DNA of 11,077 nucleotides, taken from NCBI GenBank assembly GCA_035560415.1, contig DATMZG010000127.1:1-11077 (forward strand), given 5' to 3'. The stretch is from DATMXT01 sp035560415. Its GTDB lineage: Bacteria > Bacillota > Clostridia > Oscillospirales > Feifaniaceae. This document shows positions 1 through 6,010 of this stretch, piece after piece. The position numbers and the translations under genes were made by a program. How positions within the stretch are numbered: the stretch's first letter is position 1; each line of letters opens with the position of its first letter. The notes under the pieces are model-generated. The model worked only from the letters and a program-made list of their open reading frames with translations, ran no database searches and had not been told where the DNA came from.

Positions 1-43
1 GGTAAGACGCCCGCCTTTTATTAATAACTTCAATAAATTCCAT
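1..43 (-). CDS. Nitroreductase family protein, N-terminal fragment cut by window edge
   Basis: Only the first 14 codons are inside the window, beginning at the ATG at 43-41 and reading MEFIEVINKRRASY. This closely resembles the usual start of nitroreductase-family flavoproteins (MEF.EVI.KRRS.R.F), where the double Arg contacts the FMN phosphate; those enzymes reduce nitro or quinone compounds, or related substrates, with NAD(P)H. A purine-rich site (AAGGGGG, 54-60 on the minus strand) lies about 10 bases upstream. The gene follows the DJ-1-like gene by only 37 bases on the same strand, so the two are probably co-transcribed. The identification rests on 14 residues and remains tentative; the rest of the gene lies beyond the left edge. 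Confidence 0.5.
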   Translation of the reverse strand, partial: MEFIEVINKRRASY

Positions 44-80
44 ATTTTCTAAACCCCCTTTCTGTTAAGACAAAGGCGTA

Positions 81-719
81 TTAGTTTTCATTGCCGGATG
101 GCAAGGTTTGCATGAGGGCAAAGAAATGTTTAGGCTCACCGGTACTGAAATATTCATACCAAGATTCCAGTGTATTTGATTGAAAAACACCTAAATGCTC
201 AATAATTTGTTTCGCCCACAACAAAGCCCCGGTGGAGCTTGCCGTGATAAGGTTGTTGTCAGCTACAGATGGTTTGTCTATATAATAACTTTGCCCCTTA
301 TAACCAGAAGAAACCATTTCGAGAAATCCCGGTCCATTACTTGTATGCGGACGCTTATCCAATAGCCCAAAATTGGCAAGGGCAGCGGTAGCTCCGCAGA
401 TTGCGCACACCGCAGCGCCTAAAGAGAGCAATTCGCTTGCTTTTTCTATGATAGCGCCATGCTTTGGGTCGTTCCATGTATCTGCACCCGGTAATAGCAA
501 CATGCTTGTTTCACTCGCAACGATATCATCAATTAAGCAATTGGGCACAATTGTCATCCCGCCCATAGTGTTAATTGGCTCATTAGAATGACTAACTGTT
601 TTGAGCGATATGCGTTCCTCACCCTTTTTAAAAAATCGGCCGGAATTTAGCTCCGACATGACATATCCCAACTCCCAGTCGGCTAAAGTATCAAGAACGT
701 AAACATAGACGGTATACAT
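81..719 (-). CDS. DJ-1/PfpI family protein (class I glutamine amidotransferase-like)
   Basis: The 212-residue product has the DJ-1/PfpI layout. An acidic residue early in the chain (Glu16, in ADWEL) matches the conserved Glu next to the nucleophile in DJ-1. The nucleophile elbow AICGATAALA places Cys108 at the tight turn, and His125 in RPHTSNGPG sits where the family often has a His. Members include proteases or chaperones of the PfpI type, glyoxalase-like DJ-1 proteins and transcription co-factors; nothing here tells which activity applies. Length is normal for a stand-alone single-domain cytoplasmic member. A good GGAGG site lies about 7 bases before the ATG. It is followed closely by a putative nitroreductase gene, which suggests a stress or detoxification operon (inference). 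Base composition is AT-rich compared with the right part of the window. Confidence 0.85.
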   Translation of the reverse strand: MYTVYVYVLDTLADWELGYVMSELNSGRFFKKGEERISLKTVSHSNEPINTMGGMTIVPNCLIDDIVASETSMLLLPGADTWNDPKHGAIIEKASELLSLGAAVCAICGATAALANFGLLDKRPHTSNGPGFLEMVSSGYKGQSYYIDKPSVADNNLITASSTGALLWAKQIIEHLGVFQSNTLESWYEYFSTGEPKHFFALMQTLPSGNEN

Positions 720-746
720 AATTTTCCTCCATTTTCATTGTACTTC

Positions 747-779
747 TATATCCACATTTGTCATAAAGACAAGGATATA
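747..779. promoter_or_regulatory. Inverted repeat in leader of the DJ-1-like gene
   Basis: Two nested inverted arms are visible. TATATCC (747-753) pairs with GGATATA (773-779), and TTGTC (758-762) pairs with GACAA (768-772) around a 5-base loop; four unpaired bases (754-757) lie on one side only. The repeat sits 28 bases upstream of the DJ-1-like start, between it and a TATAAT-like box (790-795). It could be a protein operator or an RNA hairpin. No T run follows on either strand, so an ordinary terminator is unlikely. Confidence 0.45.
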
Positions 780-789
780 GTGATTGGAC

Positions 790-795
790 ATTATA
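790..795 (-). promoter_or_regulatory. Possible -10 box for the DJ-1-like gene
   Basis: A perfect TATAAT on the minus strand lies about 70 bases upstream of the DJ-1-like start, just after the DUF3795 stop codon. No convincing -35 hexamer is found at 16-18 bases, and the surroundings are AT-rich, so a chance match is possible. Confidence 0.3.
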
Positions 796-811
796 GATTG
801 AATTGTTTATT

Positions 812-1066
812 TTACGCCCACTTCCTGCATTGCTTAATGCGCTTGCCGTCATCGCCCTGTTCTTTGTCGTAGGCAAACTGATTTAGCAGTACGCAAGGAA
901 AATCTCCGCATTTTCCGCAATGCGTCAAAGCTTTATCTTCACAGCAACTTTTTACAGGGCAGGAATTGCCCCAAAATGGCTTGTCAATATGCACACAGCC
1001 CCCGCAATTCATCTTATTTCTGTATTCGCACTCCCCACACAAAATGCCGCACCTTGATTCAACCAT
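812..1066 (-). CDS. DUF3795 domain-containing cysteine-rich small protein
   Basis: The product is about 84 residues with twelve cysteines. It follows the DUF3795 pattern: ESRCGILCGEC at the start, CGGC, FWGNSCPVKSCC in the middle, then HCGKCGDFPC and a FAYDKEQGDDGKRI tail. The Cys spacing suggests zinc or iron-sulfur binding, but the family has no established function. An alternative ATG two codons upstream (1072) is only one base from the GAGGG sequence, too close for a ribosome site; the ATG at 1066 has a spacing of about 7 bases and gives the MVESRCG start I would expect for the family, so I prefer it. It lies between the WYL regulator and the DJ-1-like gene, all on the minus strand. Confidence 0.85.
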   Translation of the reverse strand: MVESRCGILCGECEYRNKMNCGGCVHIDKPFWGNSCPVKSCCEDKALTHCGKCGDFPCVLLNQFAYDKEQGDDGKRIKQCRKWA

Positions 1067-1099
1067 TGTCATGCCCTCAGACTTTCCCTTTTTTATGTC

Positions 1100-1105
1100 A
1101 TCTTA
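1100..1105 (-). promoter_or_regulatory. Possible extended -10 box for the DUF3795 gene
   Basis: On the minus strand TGC precedes TAAGAT, giving an extended -10 arrangement 34 bases upstream of the chosen start. No good -35 box is seen. This would let the DUF3795 gene be transcribed separately from the WYL regulator, but support is weak. Confidence 0.25.
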
Positions 1106-1136
1106 GCACAACAAACACGACAGCAGGGCGTCTCGT

Positions 1137-2045
1137 TTATTTGTACCTTGACAGAATATTTTCAGCGGCAGTTTTCAAATCTTCCGCAATATACTCCGGC
1201 TCCAACACTTTCACCCTACCGCCCAAGCCGAGCAACCAGCTGAGTAAATAATCGCGATTCGTAAACTTGATTTCAAAACGCAATCCCTCGGCTGTTTCTT
1301 TGTAACAATCCAATCCGTAAGTTTCAATAAGTTGATACTTTACTGATGGGTCAAACAGCGCAACCAGTTTATTTTCCTTATCTGCTGCAAACAGCGCGTT
1401 AAAGTCGTGCTTTTCCGGCGAGATTTCGCGAGGCACAAAACTCTCATTACATAAACGAAGATTCCACAACCGTTGGAGTTTGAACATCCGAAAATCTGAC
1501 CGCTCCAAGCAAAATCCGAAAACATACCATTTCGTCCACTGGAAGATAACAAAGTATGGCTCTATCCGACGATGTGATTCGCCTTTTTCGTAAAAATAAT
1601 CGAACTCAATAATTTGGCTGTCCAGTACAGCGTTTTTTATTACTTCAATTTTCTCGGTAAGCTGCCCTTTGTAATGCGAAGCAAGATCTATGATGATTGG
1701 TTCGCGCATTGAAACAACCGCGTCGGTATTGGCGCGGAGCTTGTCTAAGGTGCGCTCAATATTTGATAACTTTGAAACACTGCCAATCCCTTTTAACGCG
1801 GCGATAATACCAGACAGTTCATCTACAGATAAAACGCTCTTGTCCAGTTTGAAGCCTTCGGCAATTGTAATACCACCGCTGTTTCCCTGATGGGTGACGA
1901 CAGGGATTCCCGCCATGCACAGCGCGTCAATGTCGCGCCCGATTGTACGGCGGCTGACCTCGAATTTTTCAGCCAGCTCAGGCGCGGTCACGCGGTCTTT
2001 TTGAAGAAGTATGGTAAGTATACCAAGTAGTCTGTCGAGTTTCAT
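1137..2045 (-). CDS. WYL domain-containing HTH transcriptional regulator (YafY-type)
   Basis: The 302-residue product has the full three-part layout of this family. Residues about 5-58 form an HTH_11 winged helix (LAEKFEVSRRTIGRDIDAL is the recognition region). Residues about 137-205 form the WYL domain, with WYVFGFCLERSDFRMFKLQRL-like sequence around residues 173-192. Residues about 228-300 form a WCX C-terminal extension. WYL regulators sense small ligands or nucleic acids through an Sm-like pocket and act as repressors or activators; the ligand cannot be told from sequence. It precedes the DUF3795, DJ-1-like and nitroreductase-like genes on the same strand, so it is a plausible controller of them (inference). 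Its start is the first in-frame ATG with only a weak GGTGAT-like ribosome site. Confidence 0.9.
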   Translation of the reverse strand: MKLDRLLGILTILLQKDRVTAPELAEKFEVSRRTIGRDIDALCMAGIPVVTHQGNSGGITIAEGFKLDKSVLSVDELSGIIAALKGIGSVSKLSNIERTLDKLRANTDAVVSMREPIIIDLASHYKGQLTEKIEVIKNAVLDSQIIEFDYFYEKGESHRRIEPYFVIFQWTKWYVFGFCLERSDFRMFKLQRLWNLRLCNESFVPREISPEKHDFNALFAADKENKLVALFDPSVKYQLIETYGLDCYKETAEGLRFEIKFTNRDYLLSWLLGLGGRVKVLEPEYIAEDLKTAAENILSRYK

Positions 2046-2415
2046 CTTTCATCACCAACATCAGTATAATACAAAATCATGACTACAGCATGTCGTGTTT
2101 GAAAGCTTTATGAAAGTAATATAAATAACCGGTCACTCAACTTATTGTTAAGTGCTTATTTCATATAAATTTGAGTTTGTCTGTTAATTCGCGGATAGAA
2201 CCACTTGAACATCTTTGTCCAAGCGAGTTCGTCTCTGACCATCTATATCAAGGCTATTTCAAGCATCTTCCAAATTAGACAAGGGGTTCAAAACCGTGTT
2301 TTCGGTTTTTCGTCTCTGATTTTCAGGTTTTCGGCAAAATACAAATTGGACATTGTGAGTTGCTTCGTTTATATAAAATTCTCGAAATCCCTCTGACATA
2401 AGGCTTTCGAGCAAG
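2046..2415. other. AT-rich intergenic region between WYL regulator and tRNA-Leu terminator
   Basis: About 370 bases without a convincing gene. The sequence is AT-rich, holds one weak 46-codon open frame on the minus strand (entered separately) and an 11-base direct repeat TTCGTCTCTGA at 2228-2238 and 2309-2319. The two copies are 81 bases apart, so they lie in the same reading frame. On the minus strand TATTATACT (near 2065-2075) could serve as a -10 region for the WYL gene, but no good -35 is visible. Confidence 0.5.
2259..2399 (-). CDS. Short open frame, 46 codons, possibly a remnant
   Basis: An ATG at 2399 opens a 46-codon frame starting MSEGFREFYINEATHNV and ending SNLEDA. After the TGA the same frame stays open for another 24 codons (starting NSLDIDGQRRTRLDK) before a TAA, and upstream of the ATG it stays open into the tRNA terminator. 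The amino acid composition looks coding-like, but no Shine-Dalgarno site precedes the ATG. It may be the degraded end of a mobile-element gene or a chance frame. I do not recognise a family. Confidence 0.25.
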   Translation of the reverse strand: MSEGFREFYINEATHNVQFVFCRKPENQRRKTENTVLNPLSNLEDA

Positions 2416-2473
2416 AAAAATGACCTTCCGTTTTGTCCAGTTCAATTAGAACTGTTCAAAACTGAAAGGTCAT
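2416..2473 (-). terminator. Rho-independent terminator of tRNA-Leu
   Basis: Reading the minus strand, ATGACCTT (2473-2466) pairs with AAGGTCAT (2427-2420). Further in, CAAAA pairs with TTTTG (2457-2461 with 2431-2435), and GAACTG/CAGTTC form the top of the stem around a 5-base loop (2444-2448). The stem is directly followed on the minus strand by five T (2420-2416). It starts 6 bases beyond the encoded CCA, exactly where a tRNA terminator is expected. The length, about 24 bases per arm with two small internal loops, is unusually long. Confidence 0.75.
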
Positions 2474-2479
2474 ATCATC

Positions 2480-2563
2480 TGGTGCGGGCGACAGGACTTG
2501 AACCTGCACGTCTCTCGACACAAGATCCTAAATCTTGCGTGTCTGCCGTTCCACCACGCCCGC
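2480..2563 (-). tRNA. tRNA-Leu (anticodon UAG)
   Basis: Read on the minus strand, the acceptor stem GCGGGCG (2563-2557) pairs with CGCCCGC (2490-2484), followed by discriminator A and an encoded CCA (2482-2480). The anticodon arm is CAAGA, loop TTTAGGA, TCTTG, which gives anticodon TAG with G at 37. The T loop is TTCAAGT on a GCAGG/CCTGT stem. The variable arm is long (GTC, loop GAGA, GAC), as in class II tRNAs, and the D region contains TGGTGGAACGGCAGACA-like sequence. All of this identifies a Leu tRNA reading CUN codons. Confidence 0.97.
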
Positions 2564-2570
2564 AAATCAG

Positions 2571-2601
2571 CGGCGGCAAAGCCTGTACGGCCTTGCCGCC
2601 G
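2571..2601 (-). other. Hairpin in the 5' leader of the tRNA-Leu transcript
   Basis: A stem of CGGCGGCAA (2571-2579) with TTGCCGCCG (2593-2601), then one A-C mismatch and GCC/GGC around a TGTAC loop. It lies between the tRNA promoter (-10 at 2608-2613) and the mature 5' end of the tRNA (2563). Transcription would start near 2601, so the hairpin would form the very 5' end of the precursor. It could also act as the 3' end of the ygiQ transcript, but no T run follows it on the minus strand. Confidence 0.5.
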
Positions 2602-2607
2602 AAAAAT

Positions 2608-2636
2608 ATTTTATCACGCGGCCATCCGCCCGTCAA
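2608..2636 (-). promoter_or_regulatory. Promoter of tRNA-Leu
   Basis: On the minus strand TTGACG (2636-2631) and TAAAAT (2613-2608) are separated by exactly 17 bases, each matching the sigma-70/sigma-A consensus at five of six positions. The predicted start is near 2601, about 38 bases before the tRNA. The -35 hexamer contains the TGA stop codon of ygiQ (2635-2633), so the tRNA promoter is embedded in the end of the upstream gene. Confidence 0.7.
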
Positions 2637-4399
2637 GCCGGCGGGACGAGGCAGCCGGGGCCGCGGCCGATGAGGTCGGCACGGCCGGCCCTGACGAGGG
2701 CGGCCCGCACCTTCGCGTGGTTTTGCGGCCGGTAAAACTGCAGCAGCGCCCGCTGCATGTCCTTTTCCTCCTGGGACTTGGCGACGTAGACCGGCTTGCC
2801 GGTCTCGTCGAGCCCCGTGTAATACATGGCGGTCGAGATGGTGCCGGGCGTCGGGTAAAAGTCCTGCACCTGCTCGGGGCGAAGCCCGGTCCGCTTGAGG
2901 TAGAGGGCGAGCTCCACAGCCTCTTTCATGGTCGAGCCCGGGTGGGAGGACATGAGGTAGGGCACGATGTACTGCTCTTTTTTATACTCGCGGTTGAGCT
3001 TTGCGTAGAGGGCGCGAAAGTCGTCGAAGACTTTTTGGGGCGGCTTGCCCATGCGCAGCAGCACCGCGTCGCAGACGTGCTCCGGCGCCACTTTGAGCTG
3101 ACCTGAGATGTGGTGGGCCACAAGCTCCCTCGCGAAGTCGTTTGAGCGGTCGAGCAGCATGTAGTCGTACCGCAGGCCCGAGCGGACAAAGACTTTTTTG
3201 ACGCCGGGCAGCGCCCTGAGGTCCCGCAGGATGCCAAGATATTCCGTGTGGTCGACTTGAAGCGCCGGACACGGGGTCGGCGACAGGCACCGCCTGTCTG
3301 GGCAGACGCCCTCAGTCAGCTGCTTTTTACAGGCGGGCTGCCGGAAGTTGGCGGTGGGGCCGCCGACGTCGTGGATGTAGCCCTTGAAGCCGGGCCGCTT
3401 TGTCATGGCGGCCCCCTCCCGCACCACGCTGTCGTGGCTGCGGGAGGTGACGACGCGGCTCTGGTGCAGCGTCAGGGCGCAAAAAGAGCAGGCCCCGAAA
3501 CAGCCGCGGCTCTGGATGATGGAAAATTCCACTTCCTCTATGGCCGGCACCCCCTTTGTGTAGGAGGGGTGGGGGGCGTAGCAGTAGGGCAGCTCATAGA
3601 CCCGGTCAAACTCTGCCTGGGGCAGGGGCGGAGCCGGTGGGTTTTGCTTGATGAAAACGGTGCCGTACTGCTGATAGAGGGGACGGCCCCGCAGGGCGTC
3701 CTGCTCTCTATACTGGGTGACGGTGGCCGACATATAGGCCTTCTTGTTTTGCCGGACCGTATCGAAGTCCGGCAGCAGAATGCCGTCCCCCGCCGGATAG
3801 GGCACCCTAACGACGGTGCCGCGGATGTCGTCCATCGGTTTTCCGGCCGCAAGCCGGGCCGCGACCTCAAGGATGGGGGTCTCCCCCATGCCGTAGACCA
3901 GAATGTCGGCGCCGCTGTCGAGCAAAACGGAGCGGCGCACCGCGTCGTTCCAGTAGTCGTAGTGGGCAAACCGGCGCAGCGAGGCCTCGATGCCGCCGAT
4001 GACGACAGGCACCCCCGGGGCGGCCGCCCGGATGGCGTTTGAATAGACGATGACCGCCCGGTCGGGCCGGCGGCCGGGAGCGCCGCCCTCGGTGTAGGCG
4101 TCCTCCGAGCGGCGGCGGCGGGCGGCGGTGTAGTGGTTGACCATGGAGTCGATGTTGCCCGAGTTGACCAGAAAGGCGTAGCGGGGCAACCCCAGCGCCA
4201 GAAAGGCCTCGGGACGCCGCCAGTCGGGCTGCGAAAGGATGCCGACCGTGTAGCCGTCCGCCTCGAGCACCCGCGCGATGATGGCGGTGCCGAAGCTCGG
4301 GTGGTCGACATAGGCGTCGCCCGTGACAAAGACAAAGTCCAGCCGGTCGATTCCTCTGGCCTGCATGTCCGCTTTTGAGATGGGGAGAAATTCCGGCAA
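2633..4399 (-). CDS. ygiQ: YgiQ family radical SAM protein
   Basis: The product is about 588 residues from the TTG at 4399, the usual size for YgiQ proteins. The N-terminal domain carries the typical FVTGDAYVDHPSFG motif near residue 30. The radical SAM motif is SRGCFGACSFCAL, a CX3CX2C set at Cys300, Cys304 and Cys307, which should bind a 4Fe-4S cluster and SAM. Further family blocks follow: YIHDVGGPTANF, LKVAPEHV, and YPTPGTISTAMYYTG. YgiQ proteins are widespread but their reaction is not established. The TTG start is chosen because AAAGGAGGGGG lies 5-6 bases upstream and the alignment begins there; the ATG at 4495 would lie upstream of the promoter and inside the hairpin, giving a 32-residue tail unlike the family. 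Confidence 0.92.
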   Translation of the reverse strand: MPEFLPISKADMQARGIDRLDFVFVTGDAYVDHPSFGTAIIARVLEADGYTVGILSQPDWRRPEAFLALGLPRYAFLVNSGNIDSMVNHYTAARRRRSEDAYTEGGAPGRRPDRAVIVYSNAIRAAAPGVPVVIGGIEASLRRFAHYDYWNDAVRRSVLLDSGADILVYGMGETPILEVAARLAAGKPMDDIRGTVVRVPYPAGDGILLPDFDTVRQNKKAYMSATVTQYREQDALRGRPLYQQYGTVFIKQNPPAPPLPQAEFDRVYELPYCYAPHPSYTKGVPAIEEVEFSIIQSRGCFGACSFCALTLHQSRVVTSRSHDSVVREGAAMTKRPGFKGYIHDVGGPTANFRQPACKKQLTEGVCPDRRCLSPTPCPALQVDHTEYLGILRDLRALPGVKKVFVRSGLRYDYMLLDRSNDFARELVAHHISGQLKVAPEHVCDAVLLRMGKPPQKVFDDFRALYAKLNREYKKEQYIVPYLMSSHPGSTMKEAVELALYLKRTGLRPEQVQDFYPTPGTISTAMYYTGLDETGKPVYVAKSQEEKDMQRALLQFYRPQNHAKVRAALVRAGRADLIGRGPGCLVPPA

Positions 4400-4401
4400 G
4401 G

Positions 4402-4415
4402 GACCCCCTCCTTTC
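4402..4415 (-). promoter_or_regulatory. Ribosome binding site fixing the TTG start of ygiQ
   Basis: On the minus strand AAAGGAGGGGG precedes the TTG at 4399 by a few bases. It is the strongest Shine-Dalgarno sequence in the area, and no equivalent precedes the upstream in-frame ATG at 4495. Confidence 0.7.
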
Positions 4416-4428
4416 AAGTGCTCCGTGT

Positions 4429-4434
4429 AGTATA
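4429..4434 (-). promoter_or_regulatory. Extended -10 promoter element of ygiQ
   Basis: On the minus strand TGG is followed by TATACT, an extended -10 element 30 bases upstream of the TTG start. The best -35-like sequence, TTGCCC, overlaps the end of the neighbouring inverted repeat but is 20 bases away, too far for an ideal spacer. Extended -10 promoters tolerate this. Confidence 0.45.
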
Positions 4435-4457
4435 CCACACAGGGCGGCTTTTCTGGG

Positions 4458-4491
4458 CAATCGGGCCGGCGGTGTCCCGCCGGCCCGATTG
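4458..4491 (-). terminator. Perfect 15-bp hairpin after the LysM gene; likely transcript end
   Basis: CAATCGGGCCGGCGG (4458-4472) and CCGCCGGCCCGATTG (4477-4491) form a perfect 15-bp stem around a 4-base loop. It lies 14 bases after the stop codon of the LysM gene and just before the ygiQ promoter. On the minus strand no T run follows. On the plus strand TTTTTT occurs 10 bases after the stem, but no plus-strand gene ends there. It is probably a 3' end or transcript-stabilising structure for the minus-strand operon. Confidence 0.5.
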
Positions 4492-4504
4492 TCATTTGTG
4501 TTTT

Positions 4505-6010
4505 TTAGCTCACCTGAATATAGGGGCCCGCCTGTTCGGCCTCGGCCGCCGTCGTCACGCAGTAGAGGTAGTAGACCGCCTCATCCGCCCCGAGGTTCGG
4601 CGTGACCGTAAACTGTGCCGCCTTGAGGTCGGTCGCCTTGACGATGGCGTCCCGCAGCTTGGTCAGGGCGGCGGTCGTGGAGTCCTTTGCCACCACCGTG
4701 AGCTTGGTGTCCTCCCCGTCGAGCTCGGCCGCGATGTCGACCGCGAGGGCGGCCTCCGTGTGGGCGCCGATGGCGTAGAGGGTGTGCCGGCCATCCGACA
4801 GCGTGAGCGTGTTGAATGCGATGCCGCAGCTCTCGAGCTTGCGCTCCACCTCGGCGGGGTCGGCGACCGTGATCTGGCAGGGCATGGCGAGAATTCCGTC
4901 GGTGTCCTTGACGATTTTGGCGTTTTGCGGCGCGTCAAAGGCGGCTGCGATTTTGCGCAGGTCGGCGAGATGCTCAACCGAGCCCGAAAGGTAGACCGTG
5001 CGCTCGTCGGCAAAGCCGTAGACGGCGCCCTGCTCGACGCCGAACTTTTCAAGCAGCCGCAGATACTGCCGGCCGGTGATGTGGGTCAGGGTCAGCTCCT
5101 CGAGCTGCAGCGGCCCGCCGCCGAGATTGTCCGCGTCGTCGAGGCTGTCGGCGATCATGAGAAGCCTCGCCAGATTGCGGGGGGTGGCCACGAGCTCGGC
5201 CTCGCCGCCCTCCTCGGTGATGGAGGTGTATTCAATGCCCATCATGTCGGCAACCGTGCGCAGCTCCTCAGCCGTGATGGCTTCAAGTTCGCGGTGGGTG
5301 ACGACGTCGGAATAGGGGAAAGTGCTGATGAGCAGGCTGCTCGGCCCCACTAAAATGACGTCGCCGTCCAGCAGATAAGTCATATCGCCAGCCGCCTCGA
5401 GCACCGCTTCAAGCGCTTTGAGCGGCGTGACCACCGAGGCCGCCGCCGTCACCTTGACCGGCTCACCAAAGTAGAGCACCTGCATATTTTTCACGACCCC
5501 GATGCGGGAGATGATGTCTCGGATGTCGACGTCGCGGTAGTTGATGGAGATGAGGTCTTCTCTTTCGGGGGTGATTTTTATGACGGCGTCCGACACAAAG
5601 GAGGTCGCGCCGGAAATTCCGGCGAGCGCCTCCCGCTCACCTTCGGGCGGGGTGTAGGCCCCCCGCTGAATGAAGAGCTGGCCGATGGGGGGCGGGATGA
5701 CCGGGTATCCGCCGCTGTCGGCAGGCGTCTCGGGCTCCTCCGGCGGCGTCTCCTCGGGGGGCGTTTCAGGCTCCGGGGGCTCTTCCGGCTCCCCCGACTC
5801 GATTTTCAGCACCTGTCCGATTCTGAGGGTGGCATTCTCTGACAGCCCGTTGAGCTCAAGGAGCTTTGCGACCGTCGTGTTGTATTTTCTGGCGATTGTC
5901 CACAGCGAGTCCCCCGACTGCACCGTGTAGGTCTCGGCGGCAAGGCCGCCTAAAGGCAACAGCAGGAGCAGCAGCGCGCTTGCCAATATGAGCGCAATAA
6001 TCCTTTTCAT
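4505..6010 (-). CDS. Secreted LysM protein with secretin-like N0/N1 domains and no secretin barrel
   Basis: The 501-residue product begins with a signal peptide (KR, then a long Leu-rich stretch; probable cleavage after LAA at residue 25). A single LysM domain spans about 27-71 (YTVQSGDSLWTIARKYNTT, IGQVLKI) and should bind peptidoglycan. A Pro/Glu-rich linker covers about 72-108. Residues about 153-222 (ISINYRDVDIRDIISRIG to LLDGDVILVG) resemble the STN/N0 domain of secretins. Three further stretches, about 226-292, 303-360 and 376-430, show the beta-alpha-beta-beta-alpha pattern of secretin N1 domains (for example ERTVYLSGSVEHLADLRKIAAAFD). No secretin barrel sequence follows; the tail to 501 is unassigned. 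Its start overlaps the stop of the GspC/PilP-like gene (ATGA), so the two are translationally coupled. The domain reading is by eye and needs profile confirmation. Confidence 0.75.
   Translation of the reverse strand: MKRIIALILASALLLLLLPLGGLAAETYTVQSGDSLWTIARKYNTTVAKLLELNGLSENATLRIGQVLKIESGEPEEPPEPETPPEETPPEEPETPADSGGYPVIPPPIGQLFIQRGAYTPPEGEREALAGISGATSFVSDAVIKITPEREDLISINYRDVDIRDIISRIGVVKNMQVLYFGEPVKVTAAASVVTPLKALEAVLEAAGDMTYLLDGDVILVGPSSLLISTFPYSDVVTHRELEAITAEELRTVADMMGIEYTSITEEGGEAELVATPRNLARLLMIADSLDDADNLGGGPLQLEELTLTHITGRQYLRLLEKFGVEQGAVYGFADERTVYLSGSVEHLADLRKIAAAFDAPQNAKIVKDTDGILAMPCQITVADPAEVERKLESCGIAFNTLTLSDGRHTLYAIGAHTEAALAVDIAAELDGEDTKLTVVAKDSTTAALTKLRDAIVKATDLKAAQFTVTPNLGADEAVYYLYCVTTAAEAEQAGPYIQVS

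Noticed and set aside
2228..2319. CRISPR or tandem array from repeated TTCGTCTCTGA
   Set aside because: Only two 11-base copies with no regular further spacing or arms.
2205..2396. Plus-strand 63-codon open frame between the WYL gene and the tRNA
   Set aside because: No ribosome site, hydrophobic low-complexity composition, and the opposite strand reads more like coding sequence.
2498..3106. Plus-strand open frame starting within the tRNA gene
   Set aside because: It overlaps the tRNA-Leu gene and is antisense to the end of ygiQ; such frames across tRNAs are artefacts.
3248..4042. Long plus-strand open frame opposite ygiQ (264 codons)
   Set aside because: It lies fully antisense to a well-supported radical SAM gene. 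High GC leaves few stop codons in opposing frames, the product resembles no family, and no ribosome site precedes it.
4400..4495. 32-residue N-terminal extension of YgiQ from the upstream ATG
   Set aside because: It would cover the hairpin, the -10 element and the strong ribosome site, and the residues do not resemble the family start.
4501..4506. T run after the 15-bp hairpin as proof of a plus-strand terminator
   Set aside because: No plus-strand gene ends upstream of it, and the T run is 10 bases away from the stem and overlaps the LysM stop codon.
4418..5353. Plus-strand open frame of 311 codons across the 4458-4491 hairpin and the LysM gene
   Set aside because: Antisense shadow of the LysM protein; it runs through an intergenic inverted repeat and has the Arg/Val/Gly-rich composition expected of GC-rich antisense frames.
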